Assembly (NCBI RefSeq): GCF_042477335.2
Contig: NC_091249.1
Location: forward strand, 47,538,001-47,602,000
Source: Ovis canadensis
Taxonomy: Eukaryota; Chordata; Mammalia; Artiodactyla; Bovidae
DNA: 64,000 nt
Direction of reading: 5' to 3'
The stretch's first letter is position 1. Every line of letters starts with the position of its first letter. This document shows, one piece after another, positions 21,583-32,996 of this stretch. The notes below the pieces were generated by a model, which was not told the origin of the DNA, did no database searches, and saw only the letters and a list, made by a program, of their open reading frames with translations. The position numbers and the translations under genes are program-made.

Positions 21583-22109
21583 GATACTTCCTTGGAAGAA
21601 AAGCTATGACCAACCTAGACAGCATATTAAAAAGCAGAGACATAACTTTGCCTGCAAAGGTCCATATAGTCAAAGCTATGGTTTTTCCAGTAGTCATGTA
21701 TGGATGTGAGAGTTGGACCATAAAGAAGGTTGAGCACTGAAGAACTGATGCTTTGGAGCTGTGCTGTTGGAGAAGACTCTTTAGAGTGACTTGGACTGCA
21801 AGGAGATCAAACCAGTCAGTGCGAAAGGAAATCAACACTGAATATTCATTGGAAGGACTGATGCTGAAACTGAAGCTCCAAAACTTTGGCCACCTGATGC
21901 GAAGAACTGACCCTTGGAAAAGACCCTGATGCTGGAAAAGATTGAAGGCAGGAGGAGAAGGAGATGACAGAGGATGAGATGGTTGGATGGTGTCACCAAC
22001 TCAGTGGATGTGAGTTTGAGCAAACTCTGGGGAACGGTAAAGGATTGGGAAGCCTGGCATGCTGCAGTCCATGAGGTTGCGAGGAATTGGACACGACTGA
22101 GTGACTGAA
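21583..22109 (+). mobile_element. BovB LINE, 3' fragment
   Basis: Sense ORF2 C-terminal text from 'cttccttggaagaaaagcta' to 'gaattggacacgactgagtg', with stops in all frames. The 5' part is missing and the terminal AACTG tract is degraded. Confidence 0.9.
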
Positions 22110-22491
22110 TAACAACGGAGATATGGTTGTCCTCAGCAAAGAGGCCCAAAGGAATTACCTTATCTGCCACAATGAATCAGCTGATCTCACTCTGTTTTTC
22201 TAACAAAGCATCATCTTTTACTTAACGTGGCTCTGTATTTTTAAAACCTTCTTATTTATCAAATATTTAGTTTGCATTTTTAGTCCCTTATGTTTATTTT
22301 AACCAAATAAAGAGAAGTTATTTTTATGGCAAATATCCTGCTTTCTTGAATTAATGAAGGGAAAGTGACTTCTTAGACAATATTCTTATTGAAAAATGAA
22401 AAATATATCTATTTTGTAGTAGAGAAGAGATCTAGATGGATATCACCAAAAAAGAAAGGGAGGGATTCCCCTTTGGGAATTTTCTCATGCC
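22110..22491. other. Unassigned AT-rich intergenic sequence
   Basis: Nothing recognised. Confidence 0.4.
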
Positions 22492-22497
22492 CCTTCA

Positions 22498-23447
22498 TAG
22501 AACTGGACATGGAACAACAAACTGGTTCCAAATTGGAGAAGGAATAAGTCATTGTCACCCTGGTTATTTAACTTATATGCAGAGTACATCATGCAAAATG
22601 CCAGGCTGGATGAAGCACAAGCTTGAATCAAGATTGCAGGGAGAAATATCAATAACCTCAGATATGCAAAAGACACCACCCTTATGGCAGAAAGCGAAGA
22701 ACTAAAGAGCCTCTTGATGAAAGTGAAAGAGGAGAGTGAAAAAGTTCGCTTGAAACTCAACATTCAGAAAACTAAGATCATGGCATCTAGTCCCATCATT
22801 TCATGTTGAATAGATGGGGAAACAATGGAAACAGTAACAGACTTTATTTTTTTGAGCTCTGAAATCACTGCAGATGGTGACTGCAGCCATGAAATTAAAA
22901 GATGCTTACTCCTTGGAAGAAAAGTTATGACCAGTGTAGACAGCATATTAAAAAGCAGAGACATCACTTTGTCAACAAAGGTTCATCTAGACAAGGCTAT
23001 GGTTTTTCCAGTAGTCATGTGTGGATTTGAGAGTTGGATTATAAAGAAAGCTGAGCACTGAAGAATTGATGCTTTTGAACTGTGGTGTTGGAAAAGACTC
23101 TTGGACCTTGCACTCTTGGACCTTGGACTGCAAGGACATCCAACCTGTCAACCCTAAAGGAAATAAGTCCTGAATATTCTTTGGAAGAACTGATGATAAA
23201 GCTGAAACTCCACTACTTTGGCCACCTGATGTGGAAAACTGACTCACTGGAAAATACCCTGATGCTGGGAAAGATTGAAAGTGGGAGGAGAAGGGGAAGA
23301 CAGAGGATGAGATGGTTGGATGGCATCACCAACACAATGGACATGAGTTTGAGTAGGTTCTGAGAGTTGGTGATGGACAGGGAAGCTTGGCGTGCTGAAG
23401 TCCGTGGGGTCGCAAAGAGTTAGACACGACTGAGCAACTGAACTGAA
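22498..23447 (+). mobile_element. BovB LINE, 5'-truncated, to the 3' tail
   Basis: Sense BovB from within the RT domain ('actggacatggaacaacaaa') to the AACTGAAC tail. The RT box codon pair reads GCAAAAGAC (YAKD-type). Frames are broken. Flanking CCTTCA (22,492-22,497 and 23,448-23,453) may be a short TSD. Confidence 0.9.
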
Positions 23448-23611
23448 CCTTCAGGTAACTACCACCTGTCTTAGCTCCCTCAGGTATGGGTCTTTTCCTT
23501 TAAAATGCTCAGTCAATCCATAGGCAAAATCTCACTATCCCGATAGATATGCCATCACTCTTTGTGTGTGTGATATGCTCTCTAAAAACTGAGTTTCTAC
23601 TAGTACTGATG

Positions 23612-23827
23612 GAAAGTGAAAAAGCGTTAGTCACTCAGTTGTCTTCTACTCTTTGCAAACCCATGGACTGTAGCCCACCAAGCTCCTCTGTCCATGGAAT
23701 TCTCCAGGCAAGAATCCTGAAGTGGATTGCTGTTCTCTGCTCCAGGAGATCTTCCCAATCCAGGGATTCAACCCTGGTCTCCCGAATTGCAAGTGGATCG
23801 GCAGCTTCTGAGCCACCATGGAAGCCC
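23612..23827 (-). mobile_element. Bov-tA SINE, antisense
   Basis: Antisense Bov-tA 'gaaagtgaaaaagcgttagt' to 'ttctgagccaccatggaagc'. Confidence 0.9.
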
Positions 23828-24130
23828 AATTTCAATCAAATGTCACTTGATCTTTCTTATCTTTCCTTATTCCAATTTTTAAATCTGCTTTCTCCCTCAG
23901 GGGGAGAACCCTGGCCCCTGGTGGTATGAGGCACTAGCAATTCCTGCCTATCTGCCAGAGTTATGCAGAGGAATTGAGTCTCAGTTGCTCACAGCTATAA
24001 TATGCTTAATGATAATGATGATGATTTTCCCTGCTCTTTTTACTTTTGCCTATCTCACTTCCCCATTGTTCTTCTGGTGCTTCTGAGATTCCCCTACCTC
24101 TGAAGTAAACTAGGGAAGTCCCTGAAGTAC
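23828..24130. other. Unassigned intergenic sequence
   Basis: Nothing recognised apart from a short (ATG)n-like run near 24,010. Confidence 0.4.
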
Positions 24131-25557
24131 ACTCAGTTCAGTTCAGTCCCTCAATCATGTCTGGCTCGTGGCCACAGGACTGGAAAAGGTCCCATGAATC
24201 GCAGCACACCAGGCCTCCCTGTCCATCACCAACTGCTGGAGTTCACCCAAACTCATGTCCATCAAGTCGGTGATGCCATCCAAGCATCTCATCCTCTGTT
24301 GTCCCCTTCTCCTCCTGCCCCCAATCAGGGTCTTTTCCAATGAGTCAACTGTTCGCATGAGGTGGCCAAAATACTGGAGTTTCAGCTTCAGCATCAGTCC
24401 TTCCAAAGAAATCCCAGGACTGATCTCCTTCAGGATGGACTTGATGGATCTCCTTGCAGTCCAAGGGACTCTCAAGAGTCTTCTCCAACACCACAGTTCA
24501 AAAGCATCAGTTCTTTGGCGCTCAGCTTTCTTCACAGTGAAACTCTCACATCCATACATGACCACTGGAAAAACCATAGCCTTGGCTAGACGGACCTTAG
24601 TCAGCAAAGTAATGTCTCTGCTTTTTAATATGCTATCCAAGTTGGTCATAACTTTCTTTCCCAGGAGTAAGCGTCTTTTAATTTCATGGCTGCAATCACC
24701 ATCTGCAGTGATTTTGGAGCCCCGAAAAATAAAAGTCTGACATTGTTCCCACTGTTTCCCCATCTATTTGCCATGAAGTGATGGGATCAGATGCCATGAT
24801 CTTCGTTTTCTGAATGTTGAGCTTTAAGCCAACTTTTTCACTCTCCTCTTTCACTTTCATCAAGAGGCTTTTTAGTTCCTCTTCACTTTCTGCCAGAAGG
24901 GTGGTGTCATCTGCGTATCTGAGGTTATTGATATTTCTCCCGGAAATCTTGATTCCAGCTTGTGCTTCTTCCAGCCCAGCGTTTCTCATGATGTACTCTG
25001 CATAGAAGTTAAATAAGCAGGGTGACAATATACAGCCTTGACATACTCCTTTTCCTCTTTGGAACCAGTCTGTTGTTCCATGTCCAGTTCTAACTGTTGC
25101 TTCCTGACCTGCATATAGGTTTCTCAAAAGGCAGGTTAGGTGGTCTGGTATTCCAACCTCTTTGAGAATTTTCCACAGTTTATTGTGATGCACACAGTCA
25201 AAGGATTTGGCATAGTCAATAAAGCAGAAATAGACGTTTTTCTGGAATTCTCTTGCTTTTTCCATGATCCAGCGGATGTTGACAATTTGATCTCTGGTTC
25301 CTCTGCCTTTTCTAAAACCAGCTTGACATCTGGAAGTTCACAATTCACATATTGCTGAAGCCTGACTTGGAGAATTTTGAGCATCACTTTACTAGTGTGT
25401 GAGATGAGTGCAATTGTGTGGTAGTTTGAGCATTCTTTGGCATTGCCTTTCTTTGGGATTGGAATGAAAACTGACCTTTTCCAGTCCTGTGGCCACTGCT
25501 GAGTTTCCAAATTTGCTGGCATATTGAGTGCAGCACTTTCACAGCATTATCTTTCAG
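24131..25557 (-). mobile_element. BovB LINE, 3' 1.4 kb, antisense, with intact YADD box
   Basis: From the 3' CAGTT tract upstream to before the RT core. On the minus strand 24,696-25,265 is open for 189 codons and includes CFIDYAKSFDCVHH, GVCQGCILSPCLFNFY and LRYADDTTLL, the RT catalytic box, intact here. A second 202-codon open stretch (24,155-24,763) covers the C-terminal region; a frameshift separates them. At 24,168-24,191 the normal 3'-UTR text is replaced by an inverted 24-nt copy of the element's own ORF2 sequence. Confidence 0.92.
24168..24191. repeat. 24-nt inverted copy of 25,473-25,496
   Basis: GTGGCCACAGGACTGG and the following AAAAGGTC form an exact reverse complement of 25,473-25,496 in the same BovB. 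It replaces the normal 'cgactctttgcgacc' segment. Confidence 0.85.
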
Positions 25558-25944
25558 GAGATTAAAGCATCCATTATGTTAACAATATAGTAAACTGTAT
25601 GTGTAAAGTAAAATATAAGATATTTATTATGAAAAATTTCACTTTCTTATGGTTATATTGAAACACTCAGTCTTCCCTTTATCATAAAATAGAATTTTAT
25701 TATTAATATTAGGTTTATTGAAGAGTTAACTTATACACTAAAGGAAAGGGGACTAAAAGAGGGAGGCAAAGAAGGAAGAAAGAAGGAAATAAAAGACAGT
25801 AAAAGAGAGAAAATAAATCTATCTATAAGGTTCTATCTTTAAATGACCTTTATGAATCATGTACTTTAGCAATATGTCATTTGATGCACAGATCCATGCT
25901 TCCAAGGAGCAAATGTAGAAGTAAATGGACACTGAAGCGCTGAT
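25558..25944. other. Unassigned sequence with a purine-rich tract
   Basis: About 25,741-25,815 is almost all A and G (GGAAG/AAAGA units). No coding signal. Confidence 0.5.
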
Positions 25945-26420
25945 CTAAACATTTTTTATTGAAGTATAGCTGATGTGCAATATTATATGTTACAGGTGTA
26001 CAATACAGTGATTCACAGTTTTCAAAGGTTATACTCCATTTATGTGTGCTTAGTTGCTTAGTTGTTTTCAACTCTTTGCAACCCCATGGACTGTAGCCCA
26101 CCAGGCTCCTCTGTCTATGGGATTTTCCAAGTAAGAATACTGGAGTGGGTTACTATGTCCTTCTCCAGGGCATCTTCCTGACCGAGGGATAGAACACAGG
26201 TCTCCTGCATTGCAGGCAGATGCTTTACCATCTGACCCACTAGGGATGCCCATACTCCATTTATAGTTATTATAAAATATTGGCTATATTCCTTCTGTAG
26301 TACAGTATATCCTTGTAGCTTATTTTATACAGAAAAGTTTGTATTTATTGGCTGCCTGTCCCAGTATTGATTGCTCTTCCCCTCCTGTCTCCCTACTGGT
26401 AACAACTAATTTGTTCTCTG
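25945..26420 (-). mobile_element. L1 3' end, antisense, split by Bov-tA
   Basis: 'tttttattgaagtatagctg', 'gttacaggtgtacaatacag', and after the SINE 'atccttgtagcttattttat' are antisense ruminant L1 3'-UTR text. Confidence 0.7.
26044..26251 (-). mobile_element. Bov-tA SINE with 13-bp TSD
   Basis: Antisense Bov-tA between exact ATACTCCATTTAT copies at 26,031-26,043 and 26,252-26,264, inside L1. Confidence 0.92.
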
Positions 26421-26640
26421 AAGCTCTGATTTCTATGTCAGACAAAAAGGAGGTAAAATCACTTCACCAATGAGCTACATGTTTTTTTAAAAAAGCCTTA
26501 TTTCTTATTTCTTGCCTGTCCTCTTTGGTTCAGTTTTATTATAATTATTATTTTTTTAGGTGCACCTTGCTTTATTTAAAATGGATAATCAACAAAAACC
26601 TATTGTATAGCACATAACAGTTCAATGTTATTTTGTTTTG
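26421..26640. other. Unassigned AT-rich sequence
   Basis: Nothing recognised. Confidence 0.35.
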
Positions 26641-28012
26641 TTTTGATAGCTTTTAAAAAATTTTACTTTATTTTACTTTACAATACTGTATTGGTTTTGC
26701 CATACATCAACATGAATCCTCCATGGGTGTACATGAGTTCCCAATCCTGAACCCCCCTCCCACCTCCCTCCTCATACCATCTCTCTGAGTCATCCCAGTG
26801 CACCAGGCCCAAGCATCCTGTATCCTGCATCGAACCTAGACTGGCGATTCGTTTCTTACATGATAGTATACATGTTTCAGTGCCATTCTTCCAAGTCATC
26901 CCACCCTCTCCCTCTCCCACAGAGTCCAAAAGACTGTTCTATACATCTGTGTCTCTTTTGCTGTCTCGCATACAGGGTTATTGTAACCATCTTTCTAAAT
27001 TCCATATATATGTGTTAGTATACTGTATTGGTGTTTTTCTTTCTGGCTTACTTCACTCTGTATAATCGGCTCCAGTTTCATCCACCTCATTAGAACTGAT
27101 TCAAATGTATTCTTTTTAATGGCTGAGAAATATTCCATTGTGTATATGTACCACAGCTTTCTTATCCATTCATCTGCTGATGGACATCTAGGTTGCTTCC
27201 ATGTCCTGCTTATTATAAACAGTGCTGCGATGAACAATGGGGTACATATGTCTCTTTCAGTTCTGATTTCCTCTGTGTGTATGCCCAGCAGTAGGATTGC
27301 TGGGTCATAAGGCAGTTCTATTTGCAATTTTTTAAGGAATCTCCACACTCTTCTCCATAGTGGCTGTACTAGTTTGCATTTCCACCAACAGTGTAAGAGG
27401 GTTCCTTTTTCTCCACATCCTCTCCAGCATTTATTCCTTGTAGACTTTTGGATCGCAGCCATTCTGACTGGTGTGAGATGGTACCTCATTGTGGTTTTGA
27501 TTTGCATTTCTCTGATAATGAGTGATGTTGAGCATCTTTTCATGTGTTTGTTAGCCATCTGTATGTTTTCTTTGGAGAAATGTCTATTTAGTTCTTTGGC
27601 CCACTTTTTGATTGGGTCGTTTATTTTTCTGGAATTAAGCTGCATGAGTTGCTTGTATATTTTTGAGATTAGTTGTTTGTCAGTTGCTTCATTTGCTATT
27701 ATTTTCTCCCATTCCAAAAGCTGTCTTCTCACCTTGCTTATAGTTTCCTTTGCTGTGCAGAAGCTTTTAATTTTAATTAGATCCCACTTGTTTATTTTTG
27801 CTTTTATTTCCAGTATTCTGGGAGGTGGGTCATAGAGGATCCTGCTGTGATTTATGTCCGAGAGTGTTTTGCCTGTGTTCTCCTCTAGGAGTTTTATAGT
27901 TTGCGGTCTTACGTTTAGATCTTTAATCCATTTTGAGTTTATTTTTGTGTATGGTGTTAGAAAGTGATCTAGTTTCCTTCTTTTACAAGTGGTTGGCCAG
28001 TTTTCCCAGCCA
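26641..28012 (-). mobile_element. Young ruminant L1, 5'-truncated, open ORF2 C-terminus
   Basis: Minus-strand L1 with its 3' end at about 26,650 (A-rich tail complement, 'caatactgtattggttttgc'). The frame from 28,012 to 26,995 is open to the natural ORF2 stop. It reads the C-terminal third of ORF2p: [20 protein letters not shown], the Cys/His segment around [20 protein letters not shown], and the end [14 protein letters not shown] and endonuclease domains are absent through 5' truncation. The lack of stops over about 340 codons points to recent insertion. Confidence 0.92.
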
Positions 28013-28035
28013 TGGTTCAGTTTTAGAATAGAAAG

Positions 28036-28531
28036 TGTCAACTACAAATTGGCACTTACCAAGAGCATTGCCAACGACTGAACAACAAGGCGTTTGCCGT
28101 CTGCCTCTACAGAGATTGAACCCCATGCTGCTATAGCTGGTGACCTTCAACACCCGCTGAGGGAGTTCAGGGTGGACTGAGGCACTCTGTGCTCCAGGGA
28201 ATCTGGTGGGACAGGTGTTTAGATAGTTGGATGCTTTTAGGAACAGCTTTTATGATCTCAATCCTTGCATCTCTTCATATCTAGAGAAGCACTAAATCCC
28301 TTCATGGTAACATCAGACCCTCATGACTAACAAAAACCTTTTGTAAATTGAGGGCTTCATGGTATTGAACTCCCCCTTCACTAAAACCTTATATATTGAC
28401 TTTCCCCACTGCTTCTTTGGAGCAGTCTCTCAGAGCTATCTGAGATGCTGCCTTCCAGGCTGCAGTCCTCATTTTGTCCCGAATAAAACTTACCTCACAA
28501 CTCTCAAGCCATACATCTTTTTTAGTTGACA
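28036..28531 (+). mobile_element. Solo LTR, same family as the 11.9-17.4 kb provirus, opposite orientation
   Basis: 496 bp from TGTCAACTACAAATTGGCAC to TTTTTTAGTTGACA. In the middle 'ccttatatattgactttccc' is TATA-like, and CCCGAATAAAACTTA carries the polyadenylation signal. It aligns along its length with the two provirus LTRs, apart from an extra segment near 28,066-28,090. No internal sequence or clean TSD is seen. Confidence 0.8.
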
Positions 28532-29274
28532 CAAGGAATAAGCACAGGTGCATTCTCAGACCAGTCCTTGCTTAACAAGAATGGTTCTTCACAAGATAGA
28601 ATGAAACATCTCTCAGCCTTTTAGAGAATAAAGAAAAATGAAAGTCTTTTACTCTAAATCTACTGTAGAGATAAAGTAAAAAAAAAGAGAGAAAAGGGTA
28701 AACTCAGTATAAGAAAATATGTACTGAAAGATTAATTACCATTGAAAAATTAATTGAAAATTTAAAAAAATTGTGCAGTAGTTATTCACAAAATATTCAC
28801 AGTAGGACTCCTTACTTACAATCTACTTCATTTTACTATCAAAAGTGATATAAATTAGTGGAAAAGATCCAATCCTCTTAAAGTAGAAATGTCACTTGAT
28901 CTTCTGTATTTGTTTGTATAGAAAATTTTATCATAAAGAGACTCATAAAGAGAGTACAGTTATTTATGAAGCTGACTTTTAGTTCAACCAACGGGTTTAA
29001 TGGAAATGGTTTCCTATAACTGCCTTTGTCAATGTGGTGCCCCTTTTCTCCCAACTGGAGTCATCTCCCTCCTCAAGCCCTTTAGCTGTGTCTGGGATGT
29101 TATGAGTGGCTCCATCACTTGGCACTAGTATGCTGGCATTTACCTGTTTGACTATTTGCCATTTGAACACCTGAGATCCCAAATAAGTCATGTGGAACAG
29201 TTCTAAGCTTGCTGTAGCCATTGGATCTGGCTACTGTTTTCACTCAACCAGGGTTAGCTTTCCAACTTCTACCT
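28532..29274. other. Unassigned intergenic sequence
   Basis: AT-rich left half and more GC-balanced right half. A minus-strand open frame at 28,997-29,221 has no recognisable protein and is treated as chance. Confidence 0.4.
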
Positions 29275-29893
29275 GGATTCTAAAACCAAAAGACCATGGC
29301 TCAAGTCCTTGCTCTGTCACTATTTTGGGGTTGTCCAATAAATGGCCCTCAGATTTCTCTTTGGGATGTCTGGATGAACTAGCTGGGGCAGCGGCCCCTG
29401 CTTCAGTGGAAGGGACTGTGTCTGAAACAGCTTCTGGTGGCACCTTTTTCAGTGATTTCCTTTCTCCCCATGGGAAGAGCTGCACCACAAACCAACTTCC
29501 CACAGGAGTTAACAGCTAGCGTTCACAGACAACTGGCAACCAAGCTCAGACCATTTAGTGCCCACACTCTATGTCCCTTGCTTCTAAGTTCACTCTCATC
29601 TTGCTCTGTAAAAGAGAGAGCAACAGGGGGTGGGATCCCTCTCATGAAGCACAGTATTGTTATGCATCCAGCTTCACTCTGGCCCTACCTAAACCACCTC
29701 TCTGCAACATGCACAGAGAATGGGGGACTCTTGTGCCTAAGGCGTACACCAAGTGATTCTGTTGCTGTTTGCAAAAATGGTTGACTTTTGGTATGGTATT
29801 TGACTTCTTTGACCTTTAGTTTTGGTTTCTGTGAGAAAAGGAAAAAACAATACTTATCTCACAAGACTGTTTTGAAAGTTAAATATATCTATT
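29275..29893 (+). repeat. MIR SINE split by a 464-bp unassigned segment
   Basis: Sense MIR begins 'ccatggctcaagtccttgct' and 'ctgtcacta' (to about 29,323) and resumes about 29,788 with 'tatttgacttctttgacctt', 'aacaatacttatctcacaag' and 'ttgaaagttaaatat'. The intervening 29,324-29,787 is not recognised. Confidence 0.6.
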
Positions 29894-30072
29894 CCATCCC
29901 TTTCCAAAGCACTGCTAAGTTAGCTCTTGTTAAAGGGAAAAACCATAAGGCTCACAGTGGCTTCACTTGTACTAAAGCCCATATACCAAACCTAGTTTTA
30001 ATACCTAATCTAATTGCAATTTCTAACTTCACCAGAAATGTAATCTGAATCAACCAGTCTGGTATTTTCTGG
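29894..30072. other. Unassigned sequence
   Basis: Nothing recognised. Confidence 0.35.
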
Positions 30073-30286
30073 TTGAAAGTGAAAGTGAAAGTGAAGCCAC
30101 TCAGTTGTGTCCAGCTCTTTGTGACCACATGGACTGTAGCCTACCAGGCTCCTCCCTCCATGGGATTCTCCAGGCAAGAGTACTGGAGTGGGTTGCCATT
30201 TCCTTCTGCAGGGGATCTTCCTGACCCAGCGATTGAACCTGGGTCTCCTGCATTCCAGGCAGATGCTTTAACCTCTGAGCCACCAT
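30073..30286 (-). mobile_element. Bov-tA SINE, antisense
   Basis: Begins with (GTGAAA)n-like tail repeats, then 'gccactcagttgtgtccagc' to 'ttaacctctgagccaccatg'. Confidence 0.9.
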
Positions 30287-30488
30287 GAAATAATCTGTCA
30301 TGGTGGCCCACTTTATCCATACCACCTCCCAGGGGAAAGAGGCAAATTTGATGATAAAACTCTTGTCTTTCCCTTCTCCTCCCTAAAAAATATCCTGGCC
30401 CCCAAATAATCCTTTCTTTTGCTAATAGCTTCCTTGCCTTTCAATAGAACCCCCCCTTTTTACAATCAGTTTTACTCAGTTGAATTTT

Positions 30489-30702
30489 TAAAATTTTATT
30501 TATTTATTTGGCCATGTCATGTTTTAGTTGTGGCACATGGATCTTCATTACTTCATGTGGGATCTTTTAATCTGGCAGTGCCAGCTCAGCCGTTGTGGCA
30601 CATGGGCTGTGTAGTTGTGATATGCGCTAATTTGCCCTTCGGCAGATGGGATCTGAATTCCCTGACCAAGGACTCTTTACCATTGAACCACCTGGGAAAT
30701 CC
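30489..30702 (-). mobile_element. CHR-type tRNA SINE with 17-bp TSD
   Basis: Antisense CHR: 'atttatttatttggccatgt', 'tagttgtggcacatggatct', 'tctttaccattgaaccacct'. Exact TTACTCAGTTGAATTTT copies at 30,472-30,488 and 30,703-30,719 bound it. Confidence 0.88.
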
Positions 30703-30721
30703 TTACTCAGTTGAATTTTGC

Positions 30722-30749
30722 TTTTTTTTTTTTTTTTAAAAAAAAAAAA
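30722..30749. repeat. T16A12 homopolymer switch
   Basis: Sixteen T immediately followed by twelve A, capable of forming a perfect foldback. A likely site of length variation. Confidence 0.9.
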
Positions 30750-30807
30750 CACTTTCATGTACATACTTGCTGCATTGGTTAAAATAAATCACCATTGAGA
30801 ACGTTGT

Positions 30808-31002
30808 GGCATCTTGAAGAGGATGTGGGCTTTTGAGTTAGACTTGGCTTTACAGTCTAACTTTGTTGTTTTGTGCTCTTGTAATCCTGAATGTGTCCTT
30901 GATTCTCTGAACTTAAGAGAGTGTGAATATTAAATGAAATCATGTGTATAAAAGGATTGAACACAATTGGCACCTAGTACATGCTCAATAAATTGTTAAT
31001 TT
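30808..31002 (+). repeat. MIR SINE
   Basis: Sense MIR: 'gtgggcttttgagttagact', 'ttaaatgaaatcatgtgtat', 'cctagtacatgctcaataaa'. Confidence 0.75.
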
Positions 31003-31727
31003 GCTTTCCTGCTCCCTGCCTCCCTTGCTCCCTTTCTTCCTTCCTCCTTACTTCCACTCGTGCTTGCTTGTTTCTTAGGCCTTTCTGACTTCCCCTTCTT
31101 TGTTCCACTTATCCTAACTCTTTCCCACTCTAAATTTTCCCCAGGTGGAGATGAAATGTTTTCCCAAATCCTACAAATTCGTAATATGTTGTGTATGGAA
31201 TGCAGGAGTGAATCCTTAGCTGATGTGGGCATACGTCTGCGGGCAAGCAACTAACATCCATCTTTGTGATAGTCATTTTTAGCTCATCAAAAAGTACACT
31301 GAATTCTCACATCAGTAGTGAAAATTTTCATTTTCATGTATGTCAGGGCTGTTCTTTGCTTGCTTCTGCTGAGTTTCTTTTTAGATTTTTTTTTTTAAAT
31401 TTTCCGGAGTGCATCTGTGATTTGGAGGGATATAGTAAACAAGTCAGTAATTCCAGAGTAACATTCAGATGTCACCCCTTCCATCTCCTACTTTCTCGGC
31501 ATCTGAGATGGTGGTGTCATTTCACACAAAGGATTTGTTGAATCAGTGGAGCCAGAAAGAATAAGAAATCTTAAGACTTGGAATTAGACATTCAGTTGAT
31601 GTACTGGGTAAACAGAGCCTGGACAGGATGATGATGAGAGCTCTGTTGTGCTGTTGGAGGGGATCCCTCTTTAGAGGTCTACCCCCAATGGCTTCAAGTT
31701 TCAGGCAGATAAGCAAATTAATAATGT
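31003..31727. other. Unassigned intergenic sequence
   Basis: Starts pyrimidine-rich (31,003-31,070), then unremarkable. Open frames of 60-90 codons show no recognisable protein. Confidence 0.4.
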
Positions 31728-31741
31728 TGTAATACAATAGG

Positions 31742-31896
31742 AGCTTCCCTGGTGGCTTAGACAGTAAAGAATTTGCCTGCAATGCTGGAGACCTGGGTTC
31801 AATCCCTGGGTTCGGAAGATCCCATGGAGAATTCCAAGGACTGTATAGTCCTTGCGGTCACAAAGAGTTGGGCACGACTGAGCAAGTTTCACCTTC
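31742..31896 (+). mobile_element. Bov-tA SINE, internally deleted, 14-bp TSD
   Basis: Sense Bov-tA head 'agcttccctggtggcttaga' joins directly from 'cggaagatcccatggagaat' to the tail, so the middle of the body is missing. Exact TGTAATACAATAGG at 31,728-31,741 and 31,897-31,910. Confidence 0.9.
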
Positions 31897-31910
31897 TGTA
31901 ATACAATAGG

Positions 31911-32389
31911 GTGTGCTGGAGCCTTTGGCAAACTGGAGAACATATTTTTGGTCTAAAGACATTCACCTTTTAAAATTTCAAATACTGATAATGCCAAAAC
32001 TACTATTATTGCCCTATGGGCCATCAGTTTGTTCTCTCGCCAAGACTTAAGAGAACTTAGTCTCTAGGAGATGTGACAACATACAATAGTGGTGAGCCAG
32101 AAAAGTGGTCACCATCAGAAAGCCTTAACTAGAGGTAAAAAGGGTAACCTGAGAGTGATATTATGGCAAGTAGTATGAGGGAAACAGCCAGCAGTTAGCA
32201 GGTTTCAGGAATGAGTGTGGCAAGATGTAGGCTCAGTGAAGGTCTCTAAGCCCTCTGTGATAGTGGAGGGAACGAAACCTAGTTCCTGACCAGGAAGGCC
32301 TAGGGTTGAGAATAATGATTGTTACTGGGAATGAGAACTAGGATGCAGCATACGGCAAGAACAGGTATCACTTATTACTGAATCACTCG
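31911..32389. other. Unassigned intergenic sequence
   Basis: Nothing recognised. Confidence 0.35.
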
Positions 32390-32398
32390 TATGTTGAA

Positions 32399-32676
32399 AT
32401 GCTGCTGCTGCTGCTAAGTTGCTTCAGTTGTGTCCGATTCTGTGTGACCCCATGGACGGCAGCCCACCAGGCTCCCCCATCCTTGGGATTCTCCAGGCAA
32501 GAACACTGGAGTGGGTTGCCAGTTCCTTCTTCAATGCATGAAAGTGAGAAGTGAAAGTGAAGTCACCCAGTCGTGTCCGACTCTTTGCAACCCCATGGAC
32601 TGCAGCCCACCAGGGTCCTCTGCCCATGGGATTTTCCAGGCAAGAGTACTGGAGGGGGTTGCCATTGCCTTCTCCA
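32399..32676 (-). mobile_element. Bov-A2 SINE with 9-bp TSD
   Basis: Two antisense Bov-A units starting with (CTG)n. Flanked by TATGTTGAA at 32,390-32,398 and 32,677-32,685. Confidence 0.92.
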
Positions 32677-32685
32677 TATGTTGAA

Positions 32686-32996
32686 CTACTAATCTTCAAA
32701 TCCCTTAAAAATATTTTTATTGCTTCCTAATATATGATTTTTAAACTGCTTATATATAGGATTTAGAAATTACACAAAAGCGCAATAAAAAAGGACTTTT
32801 GAATTACTGAAGGGAAGACAGCATTGTTTCCAAAGCATGGGGCCAGGCAGGGAATCAAGAGTTTCTGACTTTGAGAAGAGGACTTGGGGGTATGTGAGGA
32901 GAAAACGGAGAAGAGCTAGAAATGAGTTGAACAGGCTTCATGAGTTATCTAGAGCAGGGCTAATTTTAGACTATTTTGGATAATTTTTATATACTT
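32686..32996. other. Unassigned sequence
   Basis: Nothing recognised. Confidence 0.35.

Noticed and set aside
28997..29503. Two adjacent minus-strand frames (about 75 and 87 codons) considered as a processed pseudogene
   Set aside because: Part of the second overlaps a recognisable MIR and I could match no protein.
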